Positions 26,250 to 35,128 of a DNA stretch of 64,000 nt are shown piece by piece; within the stretch, counting starts at the first letter, position 1, and each line of letters begins with the position of its first letter. The stretch spans positions 434,001 to 498,000 of the forward strand of contig CAVTUH010000002.1 in NCBI GenBank assembly GCA_963737835.1, given 5' to 3'. The notes under the pieces are model-generated. The model saw nothing but the letters and a program-made list of their open reading frames with translations. It was not told the DNA's origin and searched no databases. The translations under genes were made by a program, and so were the position numbers. The stretch comes from Palsa-1248 sp963737835. Lineage in GTDB: Bacteria > Gemmatimonadota > Gemmatimonadetes > Gemmatimonadales > Gemmatimonadaceae.

Positions 26250-27977
26250 TCACCGCGGCCGACGGCACACACTCAACAAATGCCGCGGCTCCGGGGCACT
26301 CGGATAGAGAGAGCGCGCCGCGATCGCTTCCGACCGCACGCGAATGCAGAGTTTTCCTTCGGCGTACGCTTCGGCCAAACGCATGCGAATGCGATAACTG
26401 CCTGGGTCGACGGCCGCGGCCAGCTCCAGGGCATGCTGCCCGCCGCCGGCCGTCATGGCTGAATTGTACAGCGCCATCGCAGCGATTTGGGCGCCGTTTC
26501 GCGCGAATGCGGCGCCCATGGCGAGCACGGCGGCGCCGATGAGCACGCGCTGCGTCATCGTCGTCCACGGCACCGTCGCGCGCGTCGTCGGTGCGGGCAC
26601 CAGCATGCCCGCGAAGGTACCGAGCAGGATCCACGCGATCAGCGAGGGAGCGGGTAGCAGGAGGACCGCATCGAACAGGCCGACCACGATGAGTGCGGTA
26701 ACAGTCGCGATCAGGCCCAGCGCGCGAAGCAGGCGATCGACCCGTCCGTCGTCAATGGCGAGGTCCGCGGCCCGCCAACCACCCACAACCAGCCCAACGA
26801 ACGCCAGTGCGAGACAGCCCGTCGCGATCACACCCCGCTCCGAGATGAACGCCGCCCAGTCACTGCTGGGCCACGGGTTCGCGGTCATCCCATCGTCAGG
26901 GTCGAGCGCCGGATCGTTGCGAGACGCCACCTGCGGGTACAGCACGGCCCAGTTGCCGGGCCCTACGCCAAACACTGGATGCGTGACCGCGAGCCGCCCC
27001 GTGTTGAGGTATTGCACGACTCGGCCATGCCCACTCCCACCTCGGTAATTCGTCACGCCCAGCACAGAATCCAGATAGGGCGACGTGCTGCGCCACTTGA
27101 GCACATTCGGCAGCATGATGGCCGCGGATGTCCCTACGAGGGCGGCGACGACGAGCGTCGCAGTTCGCCTCGCAAGCCGCCCGCTGCCCAGTCGTCGCGC
27201 CAACGACACGGTCTCTCGGGAGCTGCTGCGACTGCCGCCGTTGCCAGCCGCGCCACGCTCCTGCGCGACCCGCCAGGCGCGGACGGCGATCGGTAGCACG
27301 CTCGCCAGCGCGAGCGCGATGGCGACCCAGGCGCCGCGCGAACGCGATAGGATGATCGCCGCCGCAATCGGCACGGTCGCGAGTGCACCCAGGACCACGC
27401 CGATCGTCCGCCGCGCCCGGAGCGTGGCGACCAGGAGGACGGGGGCCCCGATTGCGGCGAGATGGGCGACGAAGTTCCGGTTGCCAAGCGTCCCACCAGG
27501 GGACCGGTTGATGCTGAAGAACTCGCTTTCGACGCCGTACGCCTGTAATAGCGTCGTGATGGCCGCCAGAGTGACCGCGCCGGACACCATCACCAGGATG
27601 GCCTCGGCCCGCCCGAGTCGGGCGAGGTACTGAGCCACCCAGAACAACACGACTCCAGAAATGCTGATGGCGAGCGCACGGGTCGCCAGCCACCCGTTCG
27701 GTGCAAGCGCCGCCGAAATCAGACTCAGCCCCAGGAACACGACGAGCAGCGTGTCAATGCGCGTCAACGCCATTCTCGGACGCCACGAGCCCGCCGGGTC
27801 GGCCGCCACGATCACGGCAACGACGGCCACGAGCGCCGTCGCATGTAGCACGAGCTCCTTGGGCACGAAGTAGCGGTCCAGATCGAACGCTTTGTACGGG
27901 ACCGCCGCCAGCACGACGGCCGACGCGCCCACGGCGAGCGCTGCCAAGCCGATGGCAAATGCGCGGCTCGACGTCAC
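26250..27977 (-). CDS. O-antigen ligase/polymerase-like membrane protein (Wzy/WaaL type)
   Basis: A 575-residue multi-pass membrane protein with ~12 hydrophobic segments. The central FFSINRSPGGTLGNRNFVAHLAAIGAP and SRSRGAWVAIALALASVLP blocks, plus a large periplasmic loop with HPVFGVGPGNWAVLYP, are typical of the O-antigen ligase family (GxGxGN and RSRG motifs). A C-terminal soluble segment (LELAAAVDPGSYRIRMRLAEAYAEGKL) looks like a single TPR. No other polysaccharide genes are adjacent, so the acceptor is unknown. It leads a four-gene operon. Confidence 0.82.
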   Translation of the reverse strand: MTSSRAFAIGLAALAVGASAVVLAAVPYKAFDLDRYFVPKELVLHATALVAVVAVIVAADPAGSWRPRMALTRIDTLLVVFLGLSLISAALAPNGWLATRALAISISGVVLFWVAQYLARLGRAEAILVMVSGAVTLAAITTLLQAYGVESEFFSINRSPGGTLGNRNFVAHLAAIGAPVLLVATLRARRTIGVVLGALATVPIAAAIILSRSRGAWVAIALALASVLPIAVRAWRVAQERGAAGNGGSRSSSRETVSLARRLGSGRLARRTATLVVAALVGTSAAIMLPNVLKWRSTSPYLDSVLGVTNYRGGSGHGRVVQYLNTGRLAVTHPVFGVGPGNWAVLYPQVASRNDPALDPDDGMTANPWPSSDWAAFISERGVIATGCLALAFVGLVVGGWRAADLAIDDGRVDRLLRALGLIATVTALIVVGLFDAVLLLPAPSLIAWILLGTFAGMLVPAPTTRATVPWTTMTQRVLIGAAVLAMGAAFARNGAQIAAMALYNSAMTAGGGQHALELAAAVDPGSYRIRMRLAEAYAEGKLCIRVRSEAIAARSLYPSAPEPRHLLSVCRRPR

Positions 27978-28047
27978 GGGACTACACCTGATTCGATCAT
28001 CTCCACAATTATGGGTGCGGAATTAGCATACTGACAGGCTGAGGCTT

Positions 28048-28178
28048 GGACGTTAGACGTTGGACGTTGGAAGAAAACCTCGAGGCCAGCTACGCGGCTG
28101 CACGCCCGGCGCTGGGGTTCGTTCGAACGTCTAACGTCTAACGTCCAACCACTAACGTCCAACGTCCAACGTCTAACA
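28048..28178. repeat. Heptamer inverted array, family H3 (ACGTTGG/CCAACGT)
   Basis: Left: GGACGTTAGACGTTGGACG (three heptamers, 28048-28070). Right: AACGTCTAACGTCTAACGT, then CCAACCACTAACGTCC and more (28126-28176). It fills the spacer and ends 4 bp before the aminotransferase ATG. Confidence 0.9.
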
Positions 28179-28181
28179 TTC

Positions 28182-29573
28182 ATGACCCGCTTCGCCGCCC
28201 GAATCCGCGCGCTCGGCACCGAGAACGCCTTCCGCGTGGGGGAAGACATTGCACGCTGCGTGGCAAGGGGCATGGACGTCGTGCGCCTGAACTTGGGCGA
28301 GCCTGACTTCGACTCAGCGCCCCATATCAACGAATCGGCAATCGCGCAGATCCGCGCCGGCAACTCCCATTACACGGACCCGCAGGGCACGATCGGGCTT
28401 CGCACCGCAGTGGCCGCCCACGTCGCTCGCACTCGCGGGATCGACGTGGACGCAGCGCGCGTCGTGATCACAACGGGTGGCAAGCCATCGATCGGGTTCA
28501 CGATGCAGTCGTACGTCGACCCCGGGGATGAGGTGATCTACCCCAGCCCCGGGTTTCCGATCTACGAATCGTGGGTCACGTACCTCGGGGCGACTCCGGT
28601 CCCCCTGCCGCTGCGTGAGGCGACTGGATTCACCTTCACCGCCGCCGATCTCGCCGAGCGCGTCACACCGCGCACGAAAGTGATCATCCTGTGCTCGCCG
28701 TCGAATCCGACGGGGGGCGTCCTGAGCGCGCGAGACCTGACGGCGTTCGCGGAGGTCATTCGGACCCGAGCGCCCGCAGAGGCCCGCGTCTACTCGGACG
28801 AGATCTACGAGCACATCCTCTTCAATGGACTGCGTCACCGTTCGATCGCGGCAGAAGACGGAATGACCGAGCGCACGATCATCGCCTCGGGACACTCGAA
28901 GGGCTTTGCAATGACCGGATGGCGCCTCGGATGGGCGGTGCTTCCAACAGCTGAAGAGGCGCAGCTCTTCAAGCAACTCAACATCAACTCCGTTTCCTGC
29001 GTGCCGCCCTTCATTCAGGAGGCCGGTCGCACCGCGCTCGAGAGCCCGCTGTCCGTCCCGGTCGTCGCGGGGATGGTGGCCGCGTTTCAGGAGCGGCGCG
29101 ACTGGATCGTGCCCGCCCTCAATGACATCGAGGGAATTCAATGTCAGGTGCCACAGGGTGCGTTCTACGTCTTTCCCAACGTCTCCGGCATTTGCGCGCG
29201 GCTGGGGATCGAGGCAGCGTACGCCAGTCTTTCGGACGGCGACCGCGCGACGACATCCCCATCGCGGCTGCTCCAGGGCTTCCTGCTCGACCGCTACGGC
29301 GTGGCGACCATGGATCGCAATTCGTTCGGTCGGATCGGCGCGGACGGAGAACACTTCCTACGCCTCTCCATCGCCGCGAGCCTCGAGCGCCTTCAGGAGG
29401 GCGTCCGCCGGGTCGCGAAGGCGTCCAGCGACCGGGCCGGATGGAAGGACTATTGGACGACCGTCCGAGCAGCCCCGAACGAAGAGAGCCGAGGGGAGAG
29501 CGGGGAAGCGAGTGAGAAGAAAGGAGCCGGGGGACAGCGTAAGGGTGGACGAACCACCGCCAAGCGCTCTTAA
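28182..29573 (+). CDS. Class I aminotransferase (aspartate aminotransferase-like) with repeat-derived tail
   Basis: A 463-residue PLP aminotransferase. Family blocks are VVRLNLGEPDFDS, YTDPQGTIGLR, the substrate and PLP sites PSPGFPIYESW and CSPSNPTGGV, YSDEIYEHI, and the Schiff-base Lys in IIASGHSKGFAMTGWRLGW. The closing Arg is in EHFLRLSIAAS. The normal fold ends near residue 415. The last ~30 residues (from NEESRGES, with KKGAGGQRKG) are Gly/Arg/Glu/Lys-rich and encoded inside an H2 array. The ATG lies 4 bp after an H3 array with no Shine-Dalgarno site, so the gene is bracketed by repeats. Substrate probably aspartate or a similar amino acid. Confidence 0.88.
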   Translation: MTRFAARIRALGTENAFRVGEDIARCVARGMDVVRLNLGEPDFDSAPHINESAIAQIRAGNSHYTDPQGTIGLRTAVAAHVARTRGIDVDAARVVITTGGKPSIGFTMQSYVDPGDEVIYPSPGFPIYESWVTYLGATPVPLPLREATGFTFTAADLAERVTPRTKVIILCSPSNPTGGVLSARDLTAFAEVIRTRAPAEARVYSDEIYEHILFNGLRHRSIAAEDGMTERTIIASGHSKGFAMTGWRLGWAVLPTAEEAQLFKQLNINSVSCVPPFIQEAGRTALESPLSVPVVAGMVAAFQERRDWIVPALNDIEGIQCQVPQGAFYVFPNVSGICARLGIEAAYASLSDGDRATTSPSRLLQGFLLDRYGVATMDRNSFGRIGADGEHFLRLSIAASLERLQEGVRRVAKASSDRAGWKDYWTTVRAAPNEESRGESGEASEKKGAGGQRKGGRTTAKRS

Positions 29574-29650
29574 GAGCCGCGTCCCCAACTCCCTTCTTCT
29601 CTCTCCTTTCTCCTCTCCCCTTTCTCCTCTCTCGGGCGCGTCAGCGCCCG
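29487..29650. repeat. Heptamer inverted array, family H2, overlapping two gene ends
   Basis: Left purine arm (AGAGAGCC GAGGGGAGAGCGGGG..., 29487-29525) is read as the C-terminus of the aminotransferase. Right arm of CTCCTTT/CTCTCCC heptamers (29598-29630) is capped by GGGCGC-GTCA-GCGCCC (29634-29649), which contains the stop codon of the convergent gene. Confidence 0.85.
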
Positions 29651-31017
29651 TTGCCGCCTTCTATTTGTCCCGCGAACTTGACGCGGGCCAGGACGTTGCG
29701 AGTGGCGTTGACAAGCTCGCGGTCGAATCCGCCGGAAGTCGTGGTCGTCGCCAGCCGCACGTATACGGGGTCTTGCGCGCGCCACACGCCCACCTCGGCG
29801 CGATCACCGGGATAGACATCCCACATCGACCCGTCGGTCAGCGACACGAAGCGGTTCCCCACCTGGACCGACTGCACGGCGAGACCCGTCTTCACGATCG
29901 CCCCTGCGGGGGCGCTCGGCGACGCTGGCACGATCGTCACGGCGTATGGGCTGGCCGCGGGCGCCACCGGCTGGGCATAGGGTGTCGGCGCTGACGGAGC
30001 CGTCGGATACGCAACCGTCGGGGCCGCGGTCGTGGCAGCCGGCGCTGGTGCGTACGCAGGCGGTGCCGCCGCGGGGTACCCCTGCGGCGCATAGGCGGGC
30101 GCGCTCACGGGAGCCGGAGCGGGCTGAGGCGCGGGCTGGTAGCTGGGTTGGTACGTCGGGTACGTCGGCTGCGGGGTTGGCTGATAACCCGGCTGATAGG
30201 TCGATGGTTGATAGGCCGGCTGGTACCCCGGCGGCGCAGCGGGCTGATACGTGGGCTGCGGTGTTGGTTGCGGCGCCACGGGCTGATACGTGGGCTGCGG
30301 TGTTGGCTGGGGCGCCACGGGCTGATAGGTGGGCTGCAGCGTCGGCTGAGGGGCTGCGGCGGGCGGGTACGGCGCGGGCTGGCTGGCGGCCGGCGGCGGC
30401 CCTGAAGCCGGTGCATAAGTTGGCGCATACTGTGGCGCGGCCGCGGGTGCGGCGTAGGCAGTCACGGGATACGCGGGTGCACTGGCAACGGGTGCCTGGC
30501 TCGCGACCGGCGGGGAGGCCGGCACTGCGAAGGCCGACGCGTATCCCGTTGCGGGCGTGGGCGCCGGTGCGGGCTGCGCTGCGGGCAGCGACGACGACAC
30601 ATCGCCATTCGACGCCACAGGTGCCGACCCACCCGCGTCCGTCACGTGGGCTGCGTTATCGAGCAAGTCGCCGCGATACCTTTGCACCCACGCTTCCAAT
30701 GCCGCACGCTCGTCGGGTCGCAGGCGCGCAACACCTGTAGCATCCCATTCACGGAGCGTCATGAGTTGATCGAGGTGCACCAAAGCTGCTTCGTCGTTAC
30801 TCGCGGCCGGCTGCTGCGGCGTCTGGACGGTTGGCATGACGACCGATGGAACGCCATACGCGTAGCCGTGCCGCTCGGTTTGTGGCTCCGGAGTAGGCGC
30901 TGACTGGCTCTGTTGGGCGCCAAGTCGCTGTGGCACCCAAGCCGTGAACACAAGTGCGAGGGCAGCAACAGTCCCCCGCGTCGCTGCAGCGCGGGAAGGC
31001 AAGCGGTCATGGTACAT
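29641..31017 (-). CDS. Secreted Pro/Gln/Ala-rich repeat protein
   Basis: A 458-residue exported protein. A signal peptide (~1-35) ends AWVPQRLGAQQ. Residues ~70-120 form a helical domain (LVHLDQLMTLREWDATGVARLRPDERAALEAW). A ~230-residue disordered Pro/Gln/Tyr/Ala region then has tandem TYQPVAPQPTPQP units (three near-identical 39-bp repeats near 30235-30350) and degenerate YQP repeats. A folded C-terminal domain (~390-458) reads VGNRFVSLTDGSMWDVYPGDR and YVRLATTTT. The stop codon lies in an H2 cap hairpin. Unknown function; the tail domain may be cell-wall or membrane associated. Confidence 0.7.
   Translation of the reverse strand: MYHDRLPSRAAATRGTVAALALVFTAWVPQRLGAQQSQSAPTPEPQTERHGYAYGVPSVVMPTVQTPQQPAASNDEAALVHLDQLMTLREWDATGVARLRPDERAALEAWVQRYRGDLLDNAAHVTDAGGSAPVASNGDVSSSLPAAQPAPAPTPATGYASAFAVPASPPVASQAPVASAPAYPVTAYAAPAAAPQYAPTYAPASGPPPAASQPAPYPPAAAPQPTLQPTYQPVAPQPTPQPTYQPVAPQPTPQPTYQPAAPPGYQPAYQPSTYQPGYQPTPQPTYPTYQPSYQPAPQPAPAPVSAPAYAPQGYPAAAPPAYAPAPAATTAAPTVAYPTAPSAPTPYAQPVAPAASPYAVTIVPASPSAPAGAIVKTGLAVQSVQVGNRFVSLTDGSMWDVYPGDRAEVGVWRAQDPVYVRLATTTTSGGFDRELVNATRNVLARVKFAGQIEGGNGR
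30235..30352. repeat. Tandem 39-bp coding repeats (TYQPVAPQPTPQP)
   Basis: Three near-perfect 39-bp units in the Pro-rich region, differing at few bases (GGGCTGATACGTGGGCTGCG and its neighbours). They encode TYQP(V/A)APQPTPQP. Copy number is likely to vary between strains. Confidence 0.8.
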
Positions 31018-31178
31018 GGGGCACCTGCCGGGTAACGGGACGACAACAGACCGCCGGTGCGTGCCTACCTGAAGACACACCGGATGCGATTGGAGGGACG
31101 CGCTTGTTCTGCAAGGAGCGGGCGCGCAGCAATCGCATGGCGCGGTTTGATGTCACACCCGCATACTCGTCACTCAAC

Positions 31179-31230
31179 GTCTACTTTCTACTTTCTGCGC
31201 TTCTACTCTCTCGGGCGCTTTAGCGCCCGC
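31179..31230. repeat. Half heptamer array, family H2 (CTTTCTA), with cap hairpin
   Basis: TACTTTCTACTTTCTGCGC then TTCTACTCTCTC, capped by GGGCGC-TTTA-GCGCCC (31213-31228). It lies in the divergent spacer 31018-31278; no gene is seen in the rest. Confidence 0.85.
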
Positions 31231-31278
31231 GCCCTCTTTCACGGACGAAGCACGTGACCTTTCTCAAGGACATGGATC

Positions 31279-32523
31279 ATGAGTGACGTCACAGGTCGAT
31301 CGCCCACGCCGCCCGGCGGCGTGCGATCCGTGTCGGGAGCGCGAGGCCGTAGAGACTCCGATATGGCGCGGCGGCCGGGCTGGCGGTCGGCTGATATCGT
31401 CCGCGCGGCGGCGCTCGGGACCGCGGTCGTCGCTGCCGCGATTGGGTTGTGGGAAGCCAGCACGGTCGTGTTCACCGTCTTCCTGGGCGTCTTGTTCGGA
31501 CTGGCCATTTCCTCCGGCGTCGACTACCTAGCCCGATTCCGTATTCCGCGTGGCGTGGGCGCACTCCTCGTCGTTCTGGGTGTCGCCGGACTGCTCGCCC
31601 TGATCGGCGCGGCGATCGCTCCAACCGTCAGCGACCAGGTCCGCGAAATCCAGTCACGGCTGCCTGAGGCCTTTCGCGAAGCGGAAACGTGGATCAGCCG
31701 ACAGGAACGCTCGACACTCCGCAACATCACTGGACGCCTTCCCTTTACCTCGCGGAGTGAAGGGCAGCCGCCCCGTGACACGGCCGCCGCTGTGCAAGGC
31801 GCTGGCGGGGGAGCGGTCGCCGCGGCGCCCAGCATGGCGAGCGAGGTGAGGAGCGGCATCACGGGAGTCGCAGGGCGCCTCTTCGGCGTCGTGGGGTCGA
31901 CGGTCGAGCTCGTTGTGTACCTGCTCCTCATATTCTTCATCGCGGTTTACATCGCGTCCGACCCCGAGCTCTATCATCGCGGCCTGATGCACCTCTTCCC
32001 GCACGCAGCGCGCGCCCGTGCGGGCGAAGTGCTGTCGCACGTCGCGTCGGTGTTGCGGCGCTGGCTCCTCACGCAGCTCATTGCGATGATCACGCTGGGC
32101 GTTGTCTGGGCGATCGTCCTGACGATACTCGGCGTCAAAGCGGCGCTCGCATTGGCCGTCATCGCTGGCATTCTCGAGTTCGTACCGACCATCGGGCCAA
32201 CGATGGCCGTCGTCCCCGCGCTGGCCATGGGCCTTCTGGACTCACCGGCGAAGGCGCTGTCGGTCCTCCTCGCCTACCTCGTGATCCAGGGATTCGAATC
32301 CAATCTGCTCATTCCGCTCCTCATGAAGGGCGGTATGGATCTGCCTCCGGCGCTCACCATCATCGCGCAGGCGGTCATGACGCTCGCCTTCGGGTTTCTC
32401 GGACTCATGGTCGCCGTCCCCCTGCTCGCCGCCATCATGATCCCAGTCAAGCTGCTCTACGTCGAGGACGTCGTCGGCGATCAGGTGATGGGGGAGGAGG
32501 AGGAAGGGTCGGGTGACGGGTAA
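31279..32523 (+). CDS. AI-2E family transporter (PerM/TqsA type)
   Basis: A 414-residue permease with about eight membrane helices. Hallmarks are IGLWEASTVVFTVFLGVLFGLAISS near the N-terminus, a soluble helical region (~100-190, low-complexity Gly/Ala around 165-180), and the conserved C-terminal part GILEFVPTIGPTMAVVPAL, VIQGFESNLLIPLLMKGGMDLPPAL and MVAVPLLAAIMIPVKLLYVEDV. The family includes TqsA (autoinducer-2 export) and Na+/H+ antiporters, so the substrate is open. The acidic tail EEEEGSGDG runs into an H4 repeat. Confidence 0.92.
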   Translation: MSDVTGRSPTPPGGVRSVSGARGRRDSDMARRPGWRSADIVRAAALGTAVVAAAIGLWEASTVVFTVFLGVLFGLAISSGVDYLARFRIPRGVGALLVVLGVAGLLALIGAAIAPTVSDQVREIQSRLPEAFREAETWISRQERSTLRNITGRLPFTSRSEGQPPRDTAAAVQGAGGGAVAAAPSMASEVRSGITGVAGRLFGVVGSTVELVVYLLLIFFIAVYIASDPELYHRGLMHLFPHAARARAGEVLSHVASVLRRWLLTQLIAMITLGVVWAIVLTILGVKAALALAVIAGILEFVPTIGPTMAVVPALAMGLLDSPAKALSVLLAYLVIQGFESNLLIPLLMKGGMDLPPALTIIAQAVMTLAFGFLGLMVAVPLLAAIMIPVKLLYVEDVVGDQVMGEEEEGSGDG

Positions 32524-32664
32524 CGATACGCGTATCCGGCGTGGGGGTGTGTGGACGCGGTGTCGGGCGACGCATTGCGTCGCCTACCCGCCGATCCACG
32601 GACCGCGTGCGGGCGGCACGGTACCGGCGCCGGCTTACCCGTTACCCGTCACCCGTCACCCGGC
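32505..32664. repeat. Heptamer inverted array, family H4, with a nested palindromic repeat
   Basis: Left: GGGTCGGGTGACGGGTAACG (32505-32524), overlapping the end of the transporter gene. Right: TTACCCG, TTACCCG, TCACCCG, TCACCCG (32635-32662). Between the arms lies a full GGGCGACGCA/TGCGTCGCC palindrome (32565-32591). Confidence 0.85.
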
Positions 32665-32668
32665 CCTT

Positions 32669-35009
32669 TCACTGCGCCACAGCTGGCCCCGGCGGCAAAT
32701 TCCGCAGCAGATAGCGGTGCAGCAGCTCCATGAGATGCCGGGTCGTGCCGTGTCCCTCGCAGATGCAGTGTGAGCGATTGGGGTAGTCCATCATCGTGAA
32801 CGGCTTGTTCGCCGCCACGAGCGCGTTGATGAGCGCCTCGGTGTTCTGAAAGTGCACGTTGTCGTCGCCGGAGCCGTGGACGAGGAGCAGGTTGCCGCGG
32901 AGACTGTCGGCGAACGTCATGGCAGATGCGGTGCGATATGCCGCTGCGTTGTCCTGCGGCAATCCCATGTACCGCTCCGAGTAGATCGTGTCGTAGTACC
33001 CCTGATCGGTGACGGGCGCCACCGCGATGCCCGTTGCGTACACTTTCGGCGAATGAAAGAGCAGGTTCAGCGTGACGGTACCGCCGTTGCTCCACCCCCA
33101 TACGCCGACGCGAGTCGCGTCCGCGTATGGCCGTTGCACGAGTGCCAGCGCGGCGGCCGTCTGGTCTTTGATGTCGACCATGCCGATGCGCTTGTAGATC
33201 GCCTTGCGCCACGCGCGGCCGCGGGGCGCCGGCGTGCCGCGATTGTCGACGCTCGCGACAATGTAGCCGTCCTGCGCGAGCATCGTGTGGAACAGATATG
33301 AGAAACTGTCCCACTGATCGAGCACGGTCGCCTGCGCCGGACCGCCGTAGACGGTGAAGAACACCGGATAGCGCTTCGTCGAATCGAACGCCGGCGGCTT
33401 GATGATCCACGCGTCGAACTGGATGCCGGGCTCGCCACCCGCGGCTCCGTCGAGTCGCGTGAATTCGACCGGTCGCCGGGCAAGCCCGGCGACCGTCGCT
33501 TTGAGTCGTGCGTTATCGATCAGCGTGCGGACGCTCGTATGCTCCGGCAGCCGCACGAGATCCGTCGTAGGTGGCGTATCGAAGGTCGACCAGGTGTGAA
33601 TCGCCCACCCCGCGTCAGGCGAAATGTCGTAGCGATGGGCGCCCCGCTGATTCGCTGACGTCACTCGCTCCGGCCGGCCCGTGCCGTCGAGACGCGATCG
33701 GTAGAGGTAGACCTGCGTCGCGTTGTCCGGCGATGCCAGGTAGTAGACGAACCCTCGCGTTGTGTCGATCGCCTGAATGAAGGGCGAGCCGAACGGACTG
33801 TTGGGTTCTGTCAGGTCGAAGTTGCCTGGTGTGAGCAGCTTGATGTCGCGTCCGTCGCGAGAGACGAGATAGGCGTGGCGCCAGCCGTCGCGTTCACTCA
33901 CCCAGACGAATTGCCGTCCTCCGTGGACCCAGTGCACCTCGTCGTCGACGTCGACCCAGGCACTGTCATGCTCTTGCAGTACCGAGTGGACAAGGCCGGT
34001 GCGCGCGTCGCCGATCATGACGGTGAGTGTGTCCTGGAGCCGATTCGAGATGCTGCAGGACGATCTCCGACGAGCTCGCAGCCCACTGCATCCGGGCGAT
34101 GTAGTTGTTGCGCGGGTCGCCCGGGACATCGAACCAGCGGGTGGGACCGCCGCTGGCGCTGACCACGCCCACGCGCCCGGCGGAGTTGGTCGTGCCCGCC
34201 TTCGGGTATTGCACAGGGTCGACGAAGGAGTACAACGAGTCCGTGTCGTCGATCAAATCGTAGTCGCGCACGCCGCCGGCATCGAGTTGCCAATACGCGA
34301 TGGACTGTCCGTCCGGGCTCCACCGAAAGCCGTTTCGGAGATTCAACTCTTCCTCGTAGACCCAATCGAACGTGCCGTTGATGATCGTCGTCGAGCCGTC
34401 GCTCGTGAGCGGCGTGATGCGCCCCGAGGCGAGGTCCTCGACGTAGAGGTTGTGCTGGCGCACGTAGGCGACGCGCCCGCCGTCCGGCGAGAAGGTCGCG
34501 AACATCAGCGTCGAGGGCGGGGCACCACCCCCCAGCTGATGCAGCTTGCCGGTTTTCAGCTCGTAGACCCAGTAGTCACCACGTGTGTTCTGTCTCCACA
34601 CTCGGCGCGAATTCGTGAACACGAGGACGCGTGTCCCGTCGGGAGACCACTCGTAATCCTCGATCTCGAGCGGCGCGGCGCCGGGCGGCGCGAGCTTGCC
34701 GGCCGGGACGAGTACATCGCGCGCACCGGTCGCCGCATCGAAGCGAACAATGTCGGTGCCCGCGCCTCCACGCTCACCGGCGGGCATCGTCATTGTGTAG
34801 GCAGCGTGCGCGCCCCCGGGGAACCAGTGCACCGGCCCGAGTCCGTCCTCCTGGAAATCCGGAGTGGTGAAGAGCCGATCGAGGGTGATCCGTGAGCCAC
34901 CAGCCGTCTGCCCCCTGGCGACGGGCACGGTGGCGGCGAGCGCGAACGCGACACACGCACAAAGAGCGGTGGGCCGGCTGGAGCCGGCCAAGTGGGTGAA
35001 TCGAAGCAT
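32669..35009 (-). CDS. S9 family dipeptidyl-peptidase IV-like, frameshifted
   Basis: An exported ~780-residue prolyl peptidase that cleaves dipeptides from peptide N-termini. The N-terminal frame has a signal peptide ending VARGQ and the DPP IV propeller (WSPDGTRVLVFTNSRRVWR, GDYWVYELKTGKL, FDWVYEEELNLRNGFRWSPDG). Near 34046 one base breaks it after EIVLQHL. The second frame resumes NRLQDTLTVMIGDARTG and runs to the end. The catalytic triad is complete: Ser in GVWGWSNGG (usually GWSYGG), Asp in GSGDDNVHFQN and His in NRSHCICEG. The double Glu of DPP IV (YEEE) is present, supporting true dipeptidyl cleavage. Start could be 35009 or 35039. Confidence 0.9.
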
Positions 35010-35058
35010 CCAGAACGATAAGCTGCCCCGCCAGACCATGCACTGCGCGCGGTCAGCG

Positions 35059-35113
35059 CTCTCTCCTTTCTCCTCTCGCCATCTCTCCTTTCTCCGGCGC
35101 GAAGCGGCCGCGG
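35059..35113. repeat. Half heptamer array, family H2, with decayed cap
   Basis: CTCTCCTTTCTCCTCTCGCC then CTCTCCTTTCTCC, followed by CCGGCGC-GAA-GCGGCCG, a cap hairpin whose stem is partly broken. It separates two codirectional minus-strand genes. Confidence 0.8.
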
Positions 35114-35128
35114 CCCCACACCCCGCCG

